A stretch of DNA of 62,000 nt from Zygnema cylindricum (GCA_037447655.1 JBBHKE010002637.1:1-62000), one strand, 5' to 3'. Positions 1 to 10,834 are shown, numbered from the stretch's first letter. Notes: generated by a model from the letters alone, not told the origin. Translations and numbers: made by a program.

Positions 1-546
1 TGTAGTTTTTCACTCCATACTTTAAAATCTCTGAAACATCTAAATACCTCTGACTTATGTTTGAGAAAGTATACCTTCGTGTATCTAAACCAATCATATG
101 TGATGGTTAACATCCATCTCTTCCCCCCATGTGAACCATACCTAGCTGGTCCCAAAACATCAGTGTGAATTAAATCCAATACTTTCACTCTCCTAAATGT
201 GGTTGCCTTTGGAAATGGAAGTCTATGAATCTTCCCTTGGGCACATCCACTACAATCATCAAAGGCCTCATCATCCTCAAAAGTAATACCCTCCACTATT
301 CCATTTTTCTTCATTTTCTTTAATCTATCTAGATGCACATACCCAACCTTTTGTGCCAAAGCATCATCACACTTGCACACGAGTAGAGGACACTCTTTTC
401 ATTGCAAATAACAATTCTGAACATCCCTTGATTGCCCTTCTCAGCTATGAAATAAACCTCATTATCAAAGCTTGCTGTGAAGATTCCTTTCCTACTTGTT
501 TCAAACTCCTTTTCATCTAGGACACCTGTTGAGACTAGGTTCTTGC
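1..546 (-). pseudogene. copia-1 GAG-pre-integrase and integrase core, partial
   Basis: Minus-strand translation gives CSGCAQGK near 230-255 (second half of the integrase HHCC zinc site) followed by HTDVLGPA, which holds the first catalytic Asp of the DDE triad, and then a beta-strand segment of the core. The two His of the zinc site are lost: the expected HKRLGH reads AQKVGY. Frameshifts occur around 370. The same segment exists in copia-2 (3780-4140), copia-3 (11395-11720) and copia-4 (26060-26440). In an intact element this enzyme would insert the cDNA into chromosomes; here it cannot act. Confidence 0.8.
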
Positions 547-550
547 TAAG

Positions 551-856
551 CTATGGAATGTAAAGAACGTCTGAGAGTGTTTCAATTAAAGCCTTTCCAT
601 CAACTAAAACCTTCAAGTCAACAGTTCCAACAAGACTTGTGGTTTCTACTCTACCATCTCCGTACTCTATTGCAATTGTGAGGATCTTTCTCAGTTTGGT
701 GAACCACCTCTTATCTTTGCACATATGCATTGAGGCCCCTGAGTTTATGATCCATCCATCCGCGGGTGGATCCCTCTTACCTCCGACAGCACACTTTTGT
801 CTCCGTGGAATGTCGACATGCTTTTCAGTGGTTTTTGGATTAAAAAGAAGCTCCAC
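551..856 (-). pseudogene. copia-1 retropepsin-like protease, active-site Asp changed to Asn
   Basis: An open stretch of 101 residues carries the copia protease signature WIINSGASMHMC at residues 35-46. The family motif is [LI]DSGAS, in which Asp is the catalytic residue; here it is Asn (codon at about 747), which should abolish cleavage of the Gag-Pol polyprotein. The C-terminal strand TLSDVLYIP is the usual end of the domain. In copia-3 the same site still reads WIIDSGAS (about 11003). It lies in frame order between the zinc knuckle (977-1020) and the pre-integrase region. Confidence 0.85.
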
Positions 857-1954
857 AATCTCCGCTTTTTGTTCAGTTTCTATGTCCTCTTCCTCATCAT
901 GAACTTGAGTTAGGAAAGCCTTTTTCTTTCCTCCATCCTTTTAGGTTCCTTGTCTATCTTTCAGTCGAAGATCTGCAAGTTTGACACAATCTGCCATATA
1001 GTGTCCCGGTTTCTTGCCGAAGTGACATAATCCTCCTCGAGAAGTTCCTCTCCCCTGTCTATCAAATTTGCCACCTTCTTGTCCTCTTCCACCAAAGTTT
1101 CGATAGGATCTTTCCCTCACTCCTCATCATGCTTATGCCAATCAGCTCCTGCAGACAATGCTTGAACACTTAGACTCCCTCTCCTAAGCTTTATGGTGCT
1201 TTCTTTCACTAAAATAATTCCCACTGTGTCATCCCAATTCTAATTGCTATCTCCTATGTCCTGCAATCGGTTAATGATATTTGCATACTCTTCAAGTAGT
1301 TTAATCATTAATATATTCACTCTTTGTCTCTCAAACCATAAGTTACCTGCACTCTCTAGCTCTCCAAACAATGCTCCTAAATCATTGCAATAATTATACA
1401 TGCTTCCTCTTTTATAAGTATAAGCTACGATCTTATTTTCTGCCAATTGTTGCTGCGGCAATGATCCACTCTTATATTGGTTAACTAGTGATATCCAAAT
1501 ATGAGATGAAGATTTGACATCCATAAGAGAAATGGCAATGCCCTTTGCTTCACTTTTAAGAATTAAGAGCTTAGCAACCTTGTCTTTGTAGTTCCAATTT
1601 TCATACTCTGATTTGTCGGTCTGAACCCTTATCAACATTGTAGGAAGTGTTGTTGTCGTTATCACCTTCGACAATGGTGTCACTTAAGTTTCAACTCCTC
1701 CCTTTTCTCCTTCTATGACAATCTCCTCTCCTTCCTCATCTTCATCCTCGGTGATGGTGGCAGCTTTTCTGGCTACTGTAGTGACGGAGGTGCCAGAAAA
1801 ACGTGTCCCTCAAAACCCTGGTAGAGGTGGGCATCGAATTTGTCCAGACACTATGCCCCATAGTAGCTTCTCAAATAGTTCTCCCTCCATCTTCATTTCC
1901 CAATACAAAAAGTCTGATCCATCAAATATGGGCACCTTAGAAGGTGGGCCCATA
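857..1954 (-). pseudogene. copia-1 gag (UBN2-type) with degenerate zinc knuckle
   Basis: Gag starts at the ATG inside the primer-binding site (about 1954) and reads MGPPSKVPIFDG, the N-terminal copia gag motif. A 147-residue open piece (1240-1683) contains the UBN2-type helical region (SHIWISLVNQYKSGSLPQQQ, then NILMIKLLEEYANIINR). Frameshifts separate it from both the N-terminus and the nucleocapsid part. At 977-1020 the zinc knuckle reads CHFGKKPGHYMADC: the second Cys of the CCHC motif is Gly. Gag would form the cytoplasmic particle that packages the element's RNA. Non-functional copy. Confidence 0.8.
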
Positions 1955-1957
1955 ACG
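1943..1957 (-). promoter_or_regulatory. copia-1 primer-binding site, initiator tRNA-Met anticodon arm type
   Basis: The minus strand here reads CGTTATGGGCCCACC, immediately after the LTR. Fourteen of 15 bases are complementary to the anticodon stem-loop of plant initiator tRNA-Met (GGTGGGCCCATAAC). The same site occurs in copia-3, copia-4 and copia-5. The ATG within it is the gag start. Confidence 0.75.
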
Positions 1958-2846
1958 TGAAATTATGTGGTCTCCATTGACCCACAGAATGAGCAGCCTA
2001 TGTAAAGCCTCTAGGATAATATTTGCCCCTTCCACTTTCCCACTGAATAAGCGCCGCCCAGGCACAAAAGTATTCGGACCAACCTCACCCCTGTGAGGAA
2101 AAGACTCCCTTGGGTCAAACGCAAAAAGAATCACTAAATTAGCTCCCATAAGGAGTAAGTTATGGTTGGTCAAAGATGACCTTTATAGTTACAAGCTCTC
2201 TTAGAGAGAGGTCCCTAAATATCACTAAGTCTTGGTCTGCCTACTCACGACTACCTACTACTAAACCCTAGTTCAATATGAACACTATATAGTACAAGAA
2301 GGTACAATGGGCGATGTACTTATTGTACGACCATTGTACGACAAGGTCTACAAGGTGACACTTGTCAAATCAAAAAGCCATGGTTCCTCCTCCCATCTTC
2401 TCAAGTATCAAAAAATATGGCGCCACGTGGCACCGCGTGTCGCTATCTCCGTATGTCGCCAAAAGCTCACTTCGCGTGGCGTCTATAATGCCGGCCGTCC
2501 GATCAAAACATATTTTACACGGTTCAGATTCGCGTACATGCATGAATTGTTCCTCTTCGTTAGTCTGGTGTTAATTAGTTGTCGCGTTAATGTTTATATA
2601 TCTTTGAAACCCGTCACGTGTATCGTTTCGATATCGCCTTTGTGGTTAAGATGTACGACTACATAGAAGTGCGCAGACATAGGTTCAAATCTAGACCCAG
2701 GCACCATTTTGGTAAAATATCCTGTACTTCTAACTCTGCCATTTTCTAAATATCGTGGCAGCAATGGCGTGCCTTTGATCATCACTCTCTCTCTTTAAAG
2801 TGGAAATAAATTAGAGAAGTGAACTATTAATTACCTCTTTTCAATA
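1958..2846 (-). repeat. copia-1 LTR (889 bp)
   Basis: On the plus strand it runs from TGAAATTATGTGG to TTTTCAATA, i.e. element-sense TATTGAAAAG...CA, where the related LTRs start TGTTGAAAA. It aligns with both LTRs of copia-4. A TATA-like TACTATATAGTG and a GTAC-rich block lie at 2283-2345, and a tRNA-like segment with B-box GGTTCAAATCT lies at 2640-2700 on the plus strand. It is also adjoined on its upstream side by another copia internal fragment (2847-3445), so it may serve as shared LTR of two tandem elements. Confidence 0.8.
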
Positions 2847-3445
2847 GTTATTAACCTCGTTTTTTAGCAACCTTTTGCTACTTCTCCTTCCCCCTTCAAA
2901 ATTTTGGGCCAAAATACATGGTTCTCGTGGGTTCGTTGGAACAATCTCCGCTTCTTCCCTGTCCCTTGATTCTAAATCAATTTCCACCACGTTTTCCACT
3001 TCCGGTAGAGTTGTCAGTAGAGTTTCTGCGGTTGAGTTCTTCTCGGTTTGATTTGAACTTGCAAGAATGCCATCTTCTCTGAAACCTAGATATTTAGGAA
3101 GCTCAAATCATCTAAATTTTCTGACTCAAATCCAATTTTTACTCACTTACTATACTTGAAGGGATCCACGGACTTTCCTTCATCCATAACTACTAGATGA
3201 TTAAATAAGATTATAACTTCTCATTTTAGATCATAAAATCTGTATCCTTTTACATCCTCATCATATCCTTATAACTACCCCGGTTTTCCTTTAAGGTCTA
3301 GCTTCGAATTAGACCAATCTGTATCTAGACTAAACACTTTACTGCCAAAAACCTTTAAGTGAGATATGTCTGGTTTCCGGCCGGTCCATCTCTCATAAGG
3401 TGTTGGGCCTTTTACCAGTGAAGTAAGAACTCTATTTTTGAGGTA
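2847..3445 (-). mobile_element. Internally deleted copia fragment, minus strand
   Basis: The minus strand from 3445 to about 3050 matches the integrase C-terminus and linker of copia-2 (plus strand 4330-4700): motifs PYERWTGRKPD and LKVFGSKVFSLD are readable. Near 2850-2880 it jumps to a purine-rich tract just before the LTR at 2846, so reverse transcriptase and RNase H have been deleted. It therefore looks like the 3' end of an element placed upstream of copia-1 and sharing its LTR. At 3445/3446 it meets copia-2 in the opposite orientation. Confidence 0.65.
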
Positions 3446-4563
3446 ATTAAGATAAGAAAGATTCCCACCGTAGAGATAGAGTATGGGGATGGGAGGATAT
3501 ACACAACTACTCTTGTAGGATCAATATATTTGAAAGGGTTAGTAGAAGGAAAGACATCCATAGTTACATTCTCCGATGTATTGTTTATTCCGAGCTGAAC
3601 AAAAACCTCCTCTCTATGTTTGTATTAGATGATAAGGGTTTTGATACTAACACTAGGAAAGGAGTCTTTACTGCTAGTTTTGAGGAGGAAGTTTATTTTA
3701 CTGCTGAAAAAGGTAGCTAAGGGATGTTTAGGCTGATTTTAAGCAATGAAAAGAAGAAACTTTATTATGTTGGTGTTCATGATATAATGTTGTGGCATAA
3801 GAGGCTCGGGCATGTGAATCTAGATAAGTTGAGAAAGATGCAAAAGATGGGAGTAGTGGAAGGGATTCAGTTCGGTGAGAGTGAGAATCTAAGTGATTGT
3901 AGTGGATGTGCTCAAGGTAAAGCACACAGGTTACACTTCCCAAACTCAGCCACCTATCATGGAGAAAATATTCTAGATGTAGTACACACAGATATTTGGG
4001 GACCGGCCAAAGTGCCTTCACCCGAGGGGAAAAGATTTATGATGACTATCACTGATGATTGGTCTCAGTATTCCAAGGTGTATTTTTTGAAAAGTAAGTC
4101 AAAGGCTTAGGAATGTTTTAGATAATATAAAGCATGGAGTGAAAAACTCCATGAAACCCCAATCAAGAGAGTAAGGAGTGACAATGGTGGAGAGTATACC
4201 TCTAACTAGTTTGCGGATTTTTTGAGAGAAGATGGAGTGCAATACCAAAAGAGAGTTCCTGAAAATCCTGTGCAAAATGGTGTAGCTAAAAGATTAAATG
4301 GAACATTGATAAACTGTGCAAGTTATCTTAAGAATAAATTTCTTACTTCGGCAGTAAAAGGCCAAACACCTTATAAGAGATGGACAGGCCAAAAACCAGA
4401 TAATTCGCACTTAAAGGTTTTCGGTAGTCAAGTGTTCAGTTTAGATAAAGATCGGTCAAACTAGAAGTTAGATCCAAAAGGAAAACCATGATATCTACTA
4501 TGACTTGATGAATATGTAAAAGGATATAGAGTCTATGATCTCAAGAGAGAAGATATAATCCTA
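3446..4563 (+). pseudogene. copia-2 protease remnant, pre-integrase and integrase
   Basis: After a frameshifted protease tail (3446-3610), an open piece at 3724-4110 carries the HHCC zinc site (HKRLGHVNLDKL ... CSGCAQGK) and the first DDE Asp in HTDIWGPA. After two stops the second Asp appears in SDNGGEYTS (about 4177-4203). The expected glutamate in NGVAERxN reads NGVAKRLN at about 4280, so the third catalytic residue is Lys. The C-terminal region LKVFGSQVFSLD follows at 4222-4464. In an active element this would be the integrase; this copy lacks a full catalytic triad and has several stops. Confidence 0.85.
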
Positions 4564-5592
4564 GTGAAGCGTCTAGTGGTAATGGATGAATGGAAATCTA
4601 GAGATCCCTTTAGGCATACAAAGATAGTCAGAACCAAATTTGAGTCAAAAAATTCAAATTACTCTGAGCTTCCTAACTATTCAAGATTTCAAGTAGATGA
4701 TGATCTTGCAGGTACAAATCAGTTCGAGAAGGACCAAAATGTGGAACCCCTAGTATCAACTCCAACCGAAGCGAAATACGTGGTGGAAATCGTCACGGAA
4801 GCAAGGGATAGGGGAGAAGTAGAAATTCTTCGGAAGAATCCAAAGGAGCTATCTATTCTGGCAACTGAGTTTGAGGGAGGAAGAAGAAGCAGTAAAGGAC
4901 TGCAAGAGAGACAAGTTAATAATAAGGTAACCAAACTGTCTCACCCCGATAAACCTCAAACTTATAATGATGCAATGACTTGTCCTGAAAGAAAGCGGTG
5001 GAAGACAACCATTAATGAGGAGAGGGCCTCAATTATGGCGGCCGATACATGGGAATTGGTGGATTGTCTTCATGACAGGAAGCCAATTGGGTGTAAGTGG
5101 TTGTTTAAGATAAAACTCAACCCGGATAACGACATTGAGCGCTTTAAGGCTCGGTTAGTGGCGAAAGGATTTACCCAGAAAGAGGGAATTGACTACGAGG
5201 AGATATTTGCCCCGTTCGTCAGGTTTCCCTCCGTCCGAATACTTCTCAGTCTGGCGGCAGCAAAAGTCATGGAAGTACATCAGATGGACATCAAGACGGC
5301 CTTCCTACATGGAGAGTTGGAAGAGGATATTTTTATGCGACAACCCAAAGGGTTTGTAGAGCAAGGGGAGGAGAGCAAGGTATGCCAATTGATCAAATCT
5401 TTTTATAGGCTCAAACAAACGCCCCGACAATGGAATAAGAAGCTTCATGAGTTTCTTACAAGTTTGGGATATATTCGGATCAACTCAGATCACTCTATTT
5501 ATTTGTTTGAATATGAGGAAGGAATTATTTTTATTGCAATTTATGTTGATGATTTGCTTATTATAAGAAAATCTATAGATAAAATTAATTAG
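4564..5592 (+). pseudogene. copia-2 reverse transcriptase (RVT_2), 342-codon open piece
   Basis: This is the longest open piece of copia-2. Residues 1-130 are the variable linker after integrase. From about residue 145 the RVT_2 domain is readable in order: WELVDC, KPIGCKWLFKIK, ARLVAKGFTQKEGIDYEE, the catalytic strand HQMDIKTAFLHGELEE, and FIAIYVDDLLII at the end (about 5545), the copia YVDD box with both Asp present. Known role: copying element RNA to cDNA in cytoplasmic particles. A stop at 5590-5592 breaks it just after the YVDD box, before the thumb and RNase H, so no full polyprotein is made. Confidence 0.9.
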
Positions 5593-6490
5593 TTAAAAAA
5601 TGATCTAGAATGAAGATTTGAGATGAAAGATATAGGAGAAGCAAGGTATATTTTGGGAATTTAGGTAGAGAGAAAAGGTAAGAATTATAATAAGATTAAA
5701 AGAGAAGGAAGCCATTGGAAACATGTTAGAGAGATTCAAAATGGACAAAGCTAATAGTTGTACCACTCCAATGGAACTAAAAAAGGGAAGTGAAGGGAGT
5801 GTGGAAGAGGGAGTTATAATCTTGGATGATAAGTTAGGCCCTGAAGAGAAAAGATTTATGTTGACAATTCCTTATCGGCATGTAGTGGGCAGCCTAATAT
5901 ATTTCATGAATTGTACCTGGTCGGACATAGCCGCAGCTGTAGGAGTACTAAATAGGAGTGTGAATGCTCCCACCAAGAAGGATTGGGAGGGAGCTAAGGG
6001 AGTCCTTAGATATCTCATAGGGACTAGAGATCTATGCCTGCATTTGGGTGGGAACAATACAGACATCACCACTTGGAGTGATGCCAGCTATGGGGATGCT
6101 CCTATGAGGAGATGCACGTCTGGATATGTATTGTATGTGGGTGATGGGGCTTGCTGCTGTAGCAGCAAGCATCAAAAGGTCATTGCTTAGTCCACCATGG
6201 AGGCTAAGTACATGGCTTCTTGCTTTGCTGTAAAAGAATTAATGTGGGTCAAGTCTTTGCTAAGTGAGCTTGGTCATCTTAAGAGTGGTGTCCAAAAGGT
6301 GTTTTCTGATAATCAAGCAGCCATTGCCATTTCTGCCAACACTAAACATCACTTTAAAGCCAAACATATGGGCATTAGACTTAGCTTCGTTAGGGAGGAA
6401 GTAGAAAACAAGATAATCATTTAAAAGTATAAACCAGATAGTGAAATGGTAGCATATATGATGACCAAACATGTGCCTTCCCCTAAACTA
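5593..6490 (+). pseudogene. copia-2 RT thumb and RNase H
   Basis: A frameshifted start (RFEMKDIGEARYILGI at about 5615-5665) leads into an open piece at 5723-6190 with LIYFMNCTWSDIAAAVGVL and the first RNase H Asp in TTWSDASYG (about 6076). A single stop at 6188-6190 separates it from STMEAKYMA (catalytic Glu), FSDNQAAIAI (Asp, about 6305) and AKHMGIR (His). All four RNase H catalytic residues can be seen. The domain removes RNA from the RNA-DNA hybrid in an active element. Two or more disabling changes are present. Confidence 0.88.
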
Positions 6491-6549
6491 ATTTTTCTGT
6501 AGGGAAAAGTGTGGTGTTAAATTAAAAAGTGACTAGAAAATAAGGGGAG

Positions 6550-7557
6550 TGTATAAATTAAAGGTTCTTTTAGTATTTTCAAGGTTTTTTTTTGTTAACT
6601 CCTCTCTTTAGCTCCCACACTTGTCGTAGTCAGTGAAAGTTTGAGAGGGAACTAGTGCCAAGGTTGCCTATGCTATCCAGAGGGAGACAAATAGTAGATT
6701 GATAGATTTACCAAAATAGTAATTGACCGACCCAGGATTTGAGCCTAGTACCTGTCGTCCCTCAAAGCCGACGGTAGCAGGTAGTTCTATCCATTTAGTC
6801 TAAGTCGAAGGTTACGTGATATATGGTTTGATAGGTATATAAATGTTTGCTCGTGGACTATTTCATTTAACAGAATATTAAAACATAGATACAGTTTGTA
6901 TTGTACGAGATACGGAACATCTCGAAACAGATACCCCGCATTTTGTTTCGACAGCGAAACAAATATCGCGCAAGTATTTATGACGGCTACGATTGAAACC
7001 CGGTTTTGATCAGAACATTCACGAAGAATGCCGAGATCCCGGAATAAGAATTTCGGCGGTATGCGGTCAACGCCACATTGATTGACTCGTGGCACAACCA
7101 CATTGGATTACAGCATCTCCGAGGATAACAGGAACGAATCCAAGTATGACATGTGTTGACTTGTTGGCCATGTCGTACAATGGCCGTATAGAAAGTACAC
7201 CGGCACCTGTACCTTTTTTTGCGACACAGTATTATGATTGATGCCGTACTTCAGTAGATAGAGATTTAGAGAGAGATAGAACTTAGAAAAATTTGGTAGA
7301 TAACACCCTCTCTCCAAGAGAGCTTCTGTACAAAAAGTCAACATTGACCCTGTATAACTTACTGCTCAAGGGAGCAAATTCAGTGATTATTTTTGCTATC
7401 AACTCAAGGGAGACTTCCCTTCACAAGGGTGAAGGTGGTCAGTTTTTGTCTGCCCAGGTGGCAGTTTTTCTTGCTAAAACACAAAGGGGTTAGGGTTATC
7501 CTAGAGGTTTCGTATGAGCTGCCTACTCTGAGGACCTATGGAGGTCTTAGAGTTGTA
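6550..7557 (+). repeat. copia-2 3' LTR (about 1.0 kb)
   Basis: It begins TGTATAAATTAAAGG directly after the purine tract and ends near ATGGAGGTCTTAGAGTTGTA, by alignment with the solo LTR at 36622-37815, whose ends are fixed by its target duplication. It contains the shared GTAC block (7160-7230) and, antisense, a tRNA-like T-arm (GGCTCAAATCC, 6735-6745 on the minus strand). The 3' terminal CA is degraded to TA. Confidence 0.78.
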
Positions 7558-8552
7558 TCTAACACTTATTTTGTACGTTTATAGAAAATAATGAGTAGTT
7601 TGCATAAGAACTAGTTCATTTTTTACACTACACTATTTAAATATTTAAATAAATCAAAATTTGATCAATTAACGCTATTTACAAAAAACTTATAGTATGT
7701 GCTCACATATTCGACACTTGAACATGTGCGAACAAGTTTTTGTGATTTTCTTTTGTCTTTATGACTTGGAATCACGCTTTTCCGTGGTGGCACACACAAT
7801 TTCCCTTATCGACGCGATTATTATTTTGTACGTTTGTACGAAATAATAAATAGTTTAATTACGAACTAACACAATTCGTACATTTCACCTTTTAAAAGCA
7901 GTCAAAGTTAGAGTAGATAACGCAAATTAATAAGTATACGTAATAATGTAAAACAAAAATAAATGTGATTGAGTTGTAGTAGTATTTTTTTTTATATGTT
8001 TTTACATTTTTTATTTTAGTATAAATTCAAAGTCGGTTAACACATTTGATAAAGTTTTGAATTTTGTTTCATCTATATATTCGTTATTTTTTGGGCGTTT
8101 CATGCGTGCATTTTATACGCATGAGACATATGTGCTCGAACTCTTCATTTGTATACCATGTACGTGCGAGCGAAGGCATCGTACCACACAAATATTTGCC
8201 AACGCTTTTCAGATGCCAACTCATTTTTTTTCCGCTTTTTCGCGTGACGAATGAGCGCTTTCACAAATAGTGTGATGAATGGCTGCTTACAAAAATAGCG
8301 CGACGAAAGTTCGTTACAAGATTACATTTGTGATTTTAATTGGATTTTTGAATGTATACACCATGTGCGAAAAATTTCAACTTCTGTTGGTTACCATCCT
8401 GACACATATGTTCATCATTCAATATGGCTCAAATTTTTCTGTAATGAGCTACATCACCATTTACAGAAACTTTCGACGCCAATGCGTCGGGAAAAGACAT
8501 CTAATGATAAGTGTTTTCTCCCAAACCTTTGGATAATATTGGCAAGATTCTT
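7558..8552. other. AT-rich non-coding spacer between copia-2 and copia-3
   Basis: No coding sequence is recognised. A stretch of about 65 bp beginning TTATTTTGTACGTTT at 7566 recurs, diverged, at 7821 (TTATTTTGTACGTTTGTACG). Short open stretches here have no recognisable motifs. TTCTT at 8548-8552 is the left target duplication of copia-3. Confidence 0.5.
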
Positions 8553-10193
8553 TGTTGAAAATCAATAGATTTATAGGATATTTTCTAGGTCTAAAATAAA
8601 AGAAAAAAAGCCGGCACTCTACTTTCACCTTTCCTCTCTATCCCCCATACTTGTTGGAGTCACTGTAGGAGAAAAAAAAAGAGAAATAGAAGGGCAGCCA
8701 TGGCTCCCTTAGCCTAATAAGCAGGACTGAAAAGTGACTTATGTCAATCTCAACAAAAGGTTGAATCCGGCAGGACTCGAACCACTGACTAGCAGAGCGA
8801 GGCGTAGCTGTCAGCCCTAACCAGTATGTCGTAAAAGTTCGTTGAAGTATATAGGGTATGAGTAATATTTAAACTATGTTACGGGCAATAAACCAATTAA
8901 CAGAAATACAAATGAAACGACATAGAACCTGTTATATACAGTGCGAATATAATACCGCACAGAACAAATGAATCGGACATTTGTTTCGATGGTCAATATT
9001 GAATGCCGGTTTTTATCCAACGGCGCACATCATCGCCGCGATCCCGGAATGGTCACTTTGGCGTTTTCATAATGTGGCATGACTTGGCGCTACGTGGAGA
9101 GATAACATTTGGTTGTGAGAATTACGAGGAACGTATGGACGAGTGAAAAGTGGACATGCGTTCGATTAATGGCCTAGGATAACCCTGACCCCTTTGTGTT
9201 TAGTAAGAATAACTGCCACCCTGGCAAATAAAAACTTTAACCACCTTCTTCCATGTAAAGGCAACACTCCTTTGAGTCGATAGCAAAAAAAGTCTCTGAA
9301 TTTGCTCCTCTAACTAGTTTGTAATGGAGGATCAAAGTTGACCTTTTATATAGAAGCTCTCTCAAAGAGAAGGTCATATCTACCAAATTTCTCTAAGTCC
9401 TATCTCTCTTTAAAACTCTATCTACAAGAGTACGGCACCAATTAAAATACTCTGTCGTTCTTAGAGGTATAGGTGCCCGTGTACTTTTTGTACGGCCATT
9501 GTACGACATGGCCAACAAGTCAACACATGTCATATTTGGATTTGTTTCGTAATGCCCAGAGATGTGGTAATCCAATGTGGTTGTGCCACGTGTCAATCGA
9601 TGTGGTGGTGACCGCAAACCGCCAAAATCCTATTCCGCGATCTCACCATCATTCGCGGCCGTCCGGTCAAAACCGAGTTTCAATCGTAGTTGTCATAAAT
9701 ACTTGCGCGATATTTGTTTCGCTATCAAAACAAAATGCGCGATATGAGTTTCGGAACCGTACCGTACACCGTACTTTACAAAACTGAATCTATGCATGAC
9801 ACATATAGTTGTCGTTAAATGAATTAGTTCACGTATAACTATTTTAATATTAGTACTTTCTTCTACTGTACAGTGATATTATTGGTTCGTATAGTCAGTA
9901 GATAGGGGTTGTGAGAGGGAACTAGGACTTACAAAAATCTGGTAGGTAGTCCTTTCTGTATTTGGGAGTTAGTATAAATTAGCATCTTTGTCACCCTATA
10001 ACTAATCGCTTGGTTGGGCGTTTTCAGTGATTCTTTTTTGTACGGACTTAGAAGAGTCCAAGCTGTAGAAGGAAGCAGTTAAATTGACTACTTGTATGCT
10101 TGGGCAGCAGTGGTTGCCATTGGAAGTGAGTTAGTTAACAACTATCTAGAGGCTTTCTGAGTTCTTTAGTCCAATGGAGGACACAGAATTGCT
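8553..10193 (+). repeat. copia-3 5' LTR (1641 bp, enlarged by inserted LTR piece)
   Basis: It matches the 3' LTR from TGTTGAAAATC to GAGGACACAGAATTGC, except that positions about 9174-9862 are occupied by foreign DNA. The last base is T instead of A (CT rather than CA), which is probably a later mutation. An antisense tRNA-like segment lies at 8762-8830 (B-box GGTTCGAGTCC read on the minus strand, 8773-8783). Confidence 0.88.
9174..9862 (-). repeat. Inverted fragment of copia-2-type LTR inside copia-3 5' LTR
   Basis: The minus strand of this block matches copia-2's LTR (6900-7500): AACACAAAGGGGTTAGGGTTA at 7480-7500 appears reverse-complemented at about 9177-9197, and the GTAC block appears at 9475-9510. 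Both LTR ends are missing and the homologous GTAC region of the host LTR (present at 14833-14900 in the 3' LTR) is replaced, so the block looks like recombination or conversion at shared GTAC sequence rather than normal insertion. Confidence 0.75.
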
Positions 10194-10208
10194 GGTTATG
10201 GGCCCACC
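10194..10208 (+). promoter_or_regulatory. copia-3 primer-binding site with embedded gag ATG
   Basis: GGTTATGGGCCCACC follows the LTR directly. All 15 bases are complementary to the anticodon arm of plant initiator tRNA-Met. ATG at 10198-10200 opens gag (MGPPSRVPIFNG). Confidence 0.8.
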
Positions 10209-10834
10209 CTCTAGGGTTCCCATCTTTAATGGATCAGGGTTCATCTATTGGGAAGCCAGGATAACAAGAGCTTTGTGCAAAAAACGATACTAGGGTATTG
10301 TTAGTGGACAAGTGAAAGGTCCAGGTCAAGAAACTCCATTAGGGTTCGGTGGAGTAAGGTTTTCTGGCAGATGATAGAGACAGCAACGTGTCCAAAAAAG
10401 CGAAAGAAAAAAAGACACCTCTTGCTCCCATTGCTCTTATTTCCACGGCATCTGGAGAGGGGATCGTGAAGAGCGCGGAGAACGACACCCAAATGTGGGA
10501 AGACACCAACATGGCTGCCAAGAACTTCATTTTGAGACACCTCACTCAAGCTTTGGCAACTCCTCATCTTCACGTTTAGAAGGCCGAGGAGATGTGGGTG
10601 AGTTTGATAAAAATCTAGAGAGCTGGTGCGATTCAAGAGCTCTAGTTGGCAGAGCAAAAGTTGGGAAATTATACTTACAAATGAGGAAAGATGTTAGACT
10701 ATTGTAATGATCTTTCTTGTCTGTATATGGAGATGGAGATTTACAGATCGACAGAAACAATGAAAATGAAAGTTAACACTCTGATCATGAAGTTACCTGA
10801 CGAGTATGAGAACATAGTGTACTAAGTACACGAA
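10198..10834 (+). pseudogene. copia-3 gag, frameshifted, zinc knuckle deleted
   Basis: The N-terminus MGPPSRVPIFNG...YWEARI is readable from 10198. Stops follow at about 10290. The UBN2-type region is in pieces (NMAAKNFILRHLTQAL around 10508-10560; VNTLIMKLPDEYENIV-like around 10770-10822). Compared with copia-5 (32304-32984), where this region is followed by a basic linker and a CCHC knuckle, the sequence here jumps from the gag helix (about 10893) to the acidic linker before the protease: some 300 bp including the knuckle are absent. This would impair RNA packaging even if the frame were intact. Confidence 0.75.

Larger units (their letters stand above)
1..2846 (-). mobile_element. Ty1/copia retrotransposon copia-1, 5' part, cut by window edge
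   Basis: Read on the minus strand the order is LTR (2846 to 1958), primer-binding site, gag, zinc knuckle, protease, GAG-pre-integrase and start of the integrase core, which is copia order. The window ends inside the integrase, so reverse transcriptase, RNase H and the 3' LTR lie outside. Reading frames are broken by stops and frameshifts throughout, so this is a dead copy. It is closely related to copia-4 (22820-28438), whose DNA can be followed base by base alongside it from the LTR through gag. Confidence 0.9.
3446..7557 (+). mobile_element. Ty1/copia retrotransposon copia-2, 5'-truncated
   Basis: Plus-strand order is protease remnant, pre-integrase, integrase, reverse transcriptase, RNase H, purine tract AAAATAAGGGGAG (6536-6549) and 3' LTR (6550-7557). 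There is no 5' LTR, gag or zinc knuckle: sequence begins abruptly at 3446 inside the protease-coding region, head-to-head with a minus-strand copia fragment. No target duplication can be assigned. Several stops and shifts interrupt pol. Confidence 0.88.

Noticed and set aside
8755-8830. A genuine tRNA gene in the copia-3 LTR
   Set aside because: D-arm and T-arm/B-box likeness is clear but I cannot draw a full cloverleaf with acceptor stem; reported as tRNA-like only.
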